Part shown: in pieces, positions 60,081-64,000 of the stretch
How the letters are laid out: each line of letters opens with the position of its first letter
Numbering within the stretch: the stretch's first letter is position 1
Origin: Caryophanales bacterium UBA4951
Lineage (GTDB): Bacteria > Bacillota_I > Bacilli_A > RFN20 > CAG-826
Direction: 5' to 3'
Length of the DNA stretch: 64,000 bases
Assembly (NCBI GenBank): GCA_002397465.1
Contig: DHAP01000034.1
Span: 9,088 to 73,087, forward strand
Notes under the pieces: generated by a model
Told to the model about the DNA's origin: nothing
Databases searched by the model: none
What the model saw: the letters and a program-made list of their open reading frames with translations, nothing else
Translations under genes and position numbers: made by a program

Positions 60081-61504
60081 AAATAGCGATGTTCGCCAGC
60101 GAATCCCTCCCCTTTGCCAAAACCGGGGGATTGGCCGATGTCGTTTATTCCCTCAGCAAAGAGCTTGTGAAGGAAGGCCAGGAAGTCATCATCGCGATGC
60201 CTTACTACCTTTCGATGAAACAAAAAGACCTCAAAGCCCGGAAGATCGGCGCTTTCGACGTCTATATGTCCTGGCGTCATCAAGAAGCTGCCATCTATCA
60301 ATTGGAACAAGACGGAATCACTTATTATCTGATTTCCAACCAGTACTATTTCGATAGAGACAAAATCTATGGTTTTGACGATGACGGCGAGAGATTCGCC
60401 TTCTTTGCCTTAGCCTGCCGAAAGCTTCTTCGCTACGTCGACTTCAAGGCCGACGTCGTCCATGTCCACGATTGGCAGACCGCCATCGTCCCATGCCTCA
60501 TCAAAGAGGAAAACTGCTTTGATCCCTTCTATGAGGACATGAAATTCGTCCTCACGATTCATAACCCCGCCTTCAAGGGCATGATCGACCGTTTCTTCCT
60601 CAATGACTTCTTTGGCTTGCCGGATTCTCTTTATGACACCGGCAAAGTCCGTTTTGAGGGCATGGTGTCCACTTTAAAAAGCGGCATCGTCTATAGCGAT
60701 AAGATCACGACCGTTTCCCCGACCCACAGGGAAGAACTCCTTCAGTCGGAGACCAGCCAAGGCCTGAATGGGATCTTAGAACTCCGAAGAGGGGACTTCT
60801 CAGGGATTCTCAACGGCATCGATGTCGATGAATGGGATCCTTCCAAAGACAAGAAAATCAAAAAGAACTATGACATAAAGACCGTCGAAGAAGGAAAGCA
60901 CATCAACCAGAAAGCCTTGTTGGAACGTTTTGGCGTTGACTGGTTCGGCGGGCCGGTTTACGGGATCGTGAGCCGTTTATCCTGGCAAAAAGGCATTGAT
61001 ATCTTATTAGGCAGCGGCCGGAAAGCCCTCGCTCAAGGTGCCACTTTATTGATTTTGGGGAGCGGCGAATATGAGTTGGAACAACGTTGCGAGGCTTTGC
61101 GTTCATCCTATCCAAAGACTTGTGGCATTTACATTGGCTATAACGATGAGCTAGCCCATATGATCTATGCCGGATGCGACTATTTCCTCATGCCTTCCTT
61201 ATTCGAGCCATGCGGAATCTCCCAGATGATCTCCCAACGTTACGGGACCTTGCCGATTGTCCGCTACACAGGCGGGTTGAGAGATACCGTTCACGGATAT
61301 GATGGCCAAGATGCAGGAAATGCTGACGGAATCGGCTTCAACGATTATAATGAGACAGGCCTTGACTATGGCTTTGCCATGTCCAGGAAATTATCTAGCA
61401 AACAAGAGGATTACTACTTGGCGGCCAAAAATGCGATGAAGCTGGACCGCTCATGGAAAAATTCGGCCGCCAATTACCTGACCTTATATAAATCCATCAA
61501 GTAG
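60077..61504 (+). CDS. glgA: Glycogen synthase (ADP-glucose)
   Basis: 475 residues, GT5 family. Motifs: ESLPFAKTGGLADVVY (Lys-x-Gly-Gly ADP-glucose loop, residues 14-21), VHVHDWQTAIVP, TIHNPAFKG, GIVSRLSWQKGIDILL and the C-terminal acid region MPSLFEPCGISQM. Elongates alpha-1,4-glucan. The branching enzyme and phosphorylase are not in the window. Confidence 0.96.
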   Translation: MKIAMFASESLPFAKTGGLADVVYSLSKELVKEGQEVIIAMPYYLSMKQKDLKARKIGAFDVYMSWRHQEAAIYQLEQDGITYYLISNQYYFDRDKIYGFDDDGERFAFFALACRKLLRYVDFKADVVHVHDWQTAIVPCLIKEENCFDPFYEDMKFVLTIHNPAFKGMIDRFFLNDFFGLPDSLYDTGKVRFEGMVSTLKSGIVYSDKITTVSPTHREELLQSETSQGLNGILELRRGDFSGILNGIDVDEWDPSKDKKIKKNYDIKTVEEGKHINQKALLERFGVDWFGGPVYGIVSRLSWQKGIDILLGSGRKALAQGATLLILGSGEYELEQRCEALRSSYPKTCGIYIGYNDELAHMIYAGCDYFLMPSLFEPCGISQMISQRYGTLPIVRYTGGLRDTVHGYDGQDAGNADGIGFNDYNETGLDYGFAMSRKLSSKQEDYYLAAKNAMKLDRSWKNSAANYLTLYKSIK

Positions 61505-61525
61505 CGCCTTCTTTAGGAGAGCACT

Positions 61526-63931
61526 ATGGCTTACGATCATTCCGCCATCGAGAAGAAGTGGCGGGCTTATTGGGAAAAGAACAAGACTTTTTATTGTGAC
61601 ACCCACGATTTTTCGAAACCGAAATATTATGTTCTAGACATGTTCCCTTATCCTTCGGGACAAGGCCTTCACGTCGGACATCCTGAAGGATATACGGCCA
61701 CGGACATCGTCTGCCGCATGAAGCGCATGCAGGGCTATAACGTCCTTCATCCGATGGGATGGGATGCTTTTGGTTTGCCAGCCGAGCAATTCGCCATCCT
61801 CAACAACAAACATCCTGAGGAGTTCACCCGCAAGAACATCGCCAACTTCAAGAATCAGATCCAGTCTTTGGGCTTTTCCTATGACTGGAGCAAGGAACTT
61901 GCCACGATCGACCCTGGATACTACAAATGGACACAGTGGATTTTCGTGGAGATGTTCAAACACGATTTGGCTTACGTGGCTGACATACCAGTCAACTATT
62001 GCCCTGAGCTTGGCACCGTCCTCGCCAACGAGGAAGTCATCGATGGCAAGTCGGAACGCGGCGGCTACCCCGTCATCCGCATGCCGATGCGCCAGTGGAT
62101 TTTGAAGATCACGGCTTATGCTTCGAGGCTTGAGCAAGACCTCAAGCTACTCGACTGGCCAAAATCGACGATTGAGATGCAAAGAAACTGGATTGGCAAG
62201 AGCTCCGGAGTCGAAGTGGAGTTCCCGATCGCTTTCACCGATCGTTCATTCAAAGTCTTCACCACGAGAGTCGACACTCTCTTCGGCTGCACTTATTGCT
62301 GCTTGGCCCCTGAGAATCCTTTGGTCAAACTGCTTGTCGGCGACAAAGAGAAAAAAGAAGTTGAGGCCTATGTTGAAAAAGCCACTCATAAGAGCGATTT
62401 GACCCGTACTTCCTTGGAAAAAGAGAAGACAGGAGTCTATCTCGGAGCGGATGCCATCAACCCGATAAACGGAAAAAAGATCCCGATTTACGTCGCTGAT
62501 TACGTTTTGGGCGGCTATGGGACCGGAGCCGTCATGGCAGTACCTGCCCACGATGAGCGTGACTACGCATTCGCCAAAGCCCATTCCCTTCCGATGATCC
62601 AAGTCTTGGAAGGCGATATTTCCAAAGAAGCGGTGACATGCGATGCCAAACATATCAATTCCGGCTTTGCCGATGGGCTCGATATTGCCGGCGCCAAAAA
62701 GGCCATCACCGCCAAACTCGTCGAATTAGGAAAAGGCAAGGAAGTCATCAACTTCAAGCTCCGTGACTGGATTTTCTCGAGGCAGCGTTATTGGGGCGAG
62801 CCGATCCCGATGTTCACCACCGAAGATGGCGTCGAGCACGCGATCGACGAAAAAGACCTCCCACTCGTTTTGCCTGAGCTCGATGATTACCGTCCGAGCA
62901 AAGATGGGAAACCGCCTCTTTCAAAAGCCCCGGATTCCTGGCTTCATTTTGACTACAAGGGCCAAAAAGCCACCCGTGAGACCAACACCATGCCACAATG
63001 GGCGGGTTCGAGCTGGTACTATCTACGCTACATCGACCCGAACAATGACTCGGCTTTGGCCGATCCTCGCTTATTGGAACACTGGCTTCCAGTTGATTTA
63101 TATATCGGAGGGCAAGAACACGCCGTCCTCCATCTTCTTTACGCCCGTTTTTACCACAAGTTCCTTTATGACCTTGGGATCGTCAAATGCCCAGAGCCGT
63201 TCAAGAAGCTTTACCACCAAGGCATGATCCTTGGCAGCAACGGCGAAAAAATGAGCAAATCCCGCGGCAACGTCGTAAATCCTGACGACATCGTCAAGAC
63301 CAGCGGTGCCGATTCGCTTCGTCTATTCGAGATGTTCGCCGGGCCTTTGAACGAGGCTAAGCCTTGGTCGACTTCCGGCCTTGAGGGGGCCAAACGCTTC
63401 CTTGAACGCAGCTTCCGTCTTGTCGATGATGAGGATTTCGTCAAAAAGATCTCAGCCACCAATTCTGGCGAACTCGATTATGCCTACAATTTCTTGGTCA
63501 AGAAGGCCACCTCAGACTATGAGGATCTTTCCTTCAACACGACCATCGCCCAGATGATGGTCTTCGTCAATGCCTGCTATAAAGCCCAGACTCTCTATAA
63601 GCCTTACCTTGAGGGATTCACGCAGATCTTATCTTGCGTCGCTCCTTTCATCGGCGAGGAAATGTGGGAGAAACTTGGTCATAAGGAGAGCATCGCCTAT
63701 TCCAAATGGCCGAGCTATGACGAAAGCAAACTCAGCTTGGCGAGCATCAATGTCGCAGTGGCCGTTAACGGAAAGCCACGCGATGTCATCGCCATTTCTC
63801 CTGATGCAAAAGAGGAAGATGTCGTTGAATTAGCCAAGAAGGCGCCGAAGGTTCAGCCCTATCTAGAAGGTCACGCCGTCAAAAAAGTGATCGTCGTCAA
63901 AGGCAGAATCGTCAATCTGATCGTCATCTGA
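61526..63931 (+). CDS. leuS: Leucyl-tRNA synthetase
   Basis: 801 residues, normal bacterial length. HIGH-type motif [19 protein letters not shown] near residue 45, editing domain with [20 protein letters not shown] motif in [15 protein letters not shown] near 575, and the C-terminal LeuRS tail. GGAG before ATG. A terminator follows directly. Confidence 0.98.
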   Translation: MAYDHSAIEKKWRAYWEKNKTFYCDTHDFSKPKYYVLDMFPYPSGQGLHVGHPEGYTATDIVCRMKRMQGYNVLHPMGWDAFGLPAEQFAILNNKHPEEFTRKNIANFKNQIQSLGFSYDWSKELATIDPGYYKWTQWIFVEMFKHDLAYVADIPVNYCPELGTVLANEEVIDGKSERGGYPVIRMPMRQWILKITAYASRLEQDLKLLDWPKSTIEMQRNWIGKSSGVEVEFPIAFTDRSFKVFTTRVDTLFGCTYCCLAPENPLVKLLVGDKEKKEVEAYVEKATHKSDLTRTSLEKEKTGVYLGADAINPINGKKIPIYVADYVLGGYGTGAVMAVPAHDERDYAFAKAHSLPMIQVLEGDISKEAVTCDAKHINSGFADGLDIAGAKKAITAKLVELGKGKEVINFKLRDWIFSRQRYWGEPIPMFTTEDGVEHAIDEKDLPLVLPELDDYRPSKDGKPPLSKAPDSWLHFDYKGQKATRETNTMPQWAGSSWYYLRYIDPNNDSALADPRLLEHWLPVDLYIGGQEHAVLHLLYARFYHKFLYDLGIVKCPEPFKKLYHQGMILGSNGEKMSKSRGNVVNPDDIVKTSGADSLRLFEMFAGPLNEAKPWSTSGLEGAKRFLERSFRLVDDEDFVKKISATNSGELDYAYNFLVKKATSDYEDLSFNTTIAQMMVFVNACYKAQTLYKPYLEGFTQILSCVAPFIGEEMWEKLGHKESIAYSKWPSYDESKLSLASINVAVAVNGKPRDVIAISPDAKEEDVVELAKKAPKVQPYLEGHAVKKVIVVKGRIVNLIVI

Positions 63932-63936
63932 AATTC

Positions 63937-63966
63937 GGGGGTGAGAAATCACCCTCATTTTTCTTT
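63937..63966 (+). terminator. Intrinsic terminator after leuS
   Basis: GGGTGA-GAAA-TCACCC (63939-63954), extended by a G-T and a G-C pair, followed by ATTTTTCTTT. Confidence 0.9.
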
Positions 63967-63967
63967 G

Positions 63968-63996
63968 TTGGATTGAGTTATGATTAGGTGATAAAT
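63968..63996 (+). promoter_or_regulatory. Possible promoter at the window end
   Basis: TTGGAT (63968-63973), 17 bases, ATAAAT (63991-63996). The gene it would serve lies beyond the window. Confidence 0.3.
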
Positions 63997-64000
63997 TAAA

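Overview
The window is a dense, mostly plus-strand stretch of a bacterial chromosome that uses the standard code: TGA works as a stop throughout and Trp is TGG. Gene content and order point to an uncultured, probably gut-associated member of the Bacilli on the Erysipelotrichales / RF39 / Mollicutes-adjacent side. The evidence is the trimmed Firmicutes order gmk-priA-rsmB-rlmN-prpC-prkC-rpe with rpmB opposite, an AddAB-type nuclease, GlgC/GlgD/GlgA, many lipoproteins and a PrkC without PASTA domains. This placement is inferred from the sequence alone.

Layout. 1-3.7 kb: the end of a heterodimeric ABC exporter, a lipoprotein and an orphan Vsr endonuclease. 3.3-11.1 kb: small membrane proteins, lipoproteins, RdgB with a secreted endonuclease I, tRNA-Asp and tRNA-Gly, thioredoxin, TraX-like and CPBP proteins. 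11.2-19.5 kb: one gene for a 2,776-residue protein with a CvpA-like membrane N-terminus and a very large Ser/Asp-rich exported part holding three tandem ~220-residue repeats. 19.5-31.5 kb: YigZ, aminopeptidase P, glycerol kinase, AddB/AddA, a DUF5677-like protein and a TGS/uridine-kinase fusion under a perfect cre operator. 31.7-39.2 kb: nicotinamidase-like hydrolase and the complete F1Fo ATP synthase operon. Its c subunit has the two-carboxylate sodium-binding pattern. 39.3-48.5 kb: ATP-grasp enzyme, thioredoxin-fold lipoprotein, pyrophosphatase, a VanZ protein split by a large extracellular Ig-like insert, choline-kinase-like protein, RqcH, DegV, a degenerate ROK regulator and a frameshifted pseudogene. 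48.5-57.3 kb: the gmk-to-rpe cluster, in which the RsmB homologue has lost its catalytic motifs. 57.4-64 kb: rpmB, glgC-glgD-glgA and leuS.

Three themes cross gene boundaries. First, many transcription units have a -10 box only 6-9 nt before the start codon and no Shine-Dalgarno, which predicts leaderless mRNAs. Second, small multi-pass membrane families (CvpA, VanZ) carry very large exported additions. Third, conserved housekeeping proteins are trimmed or have lost motifs: PrkC without PASTA, RsmB without catalytic Cys, a short RqcH, and AddB without a Walker A. The physiology suggested is fermentative: glycogen storage, glycerol use, a sodium-coupled ATP synthase and nucleic-acid scavenging.
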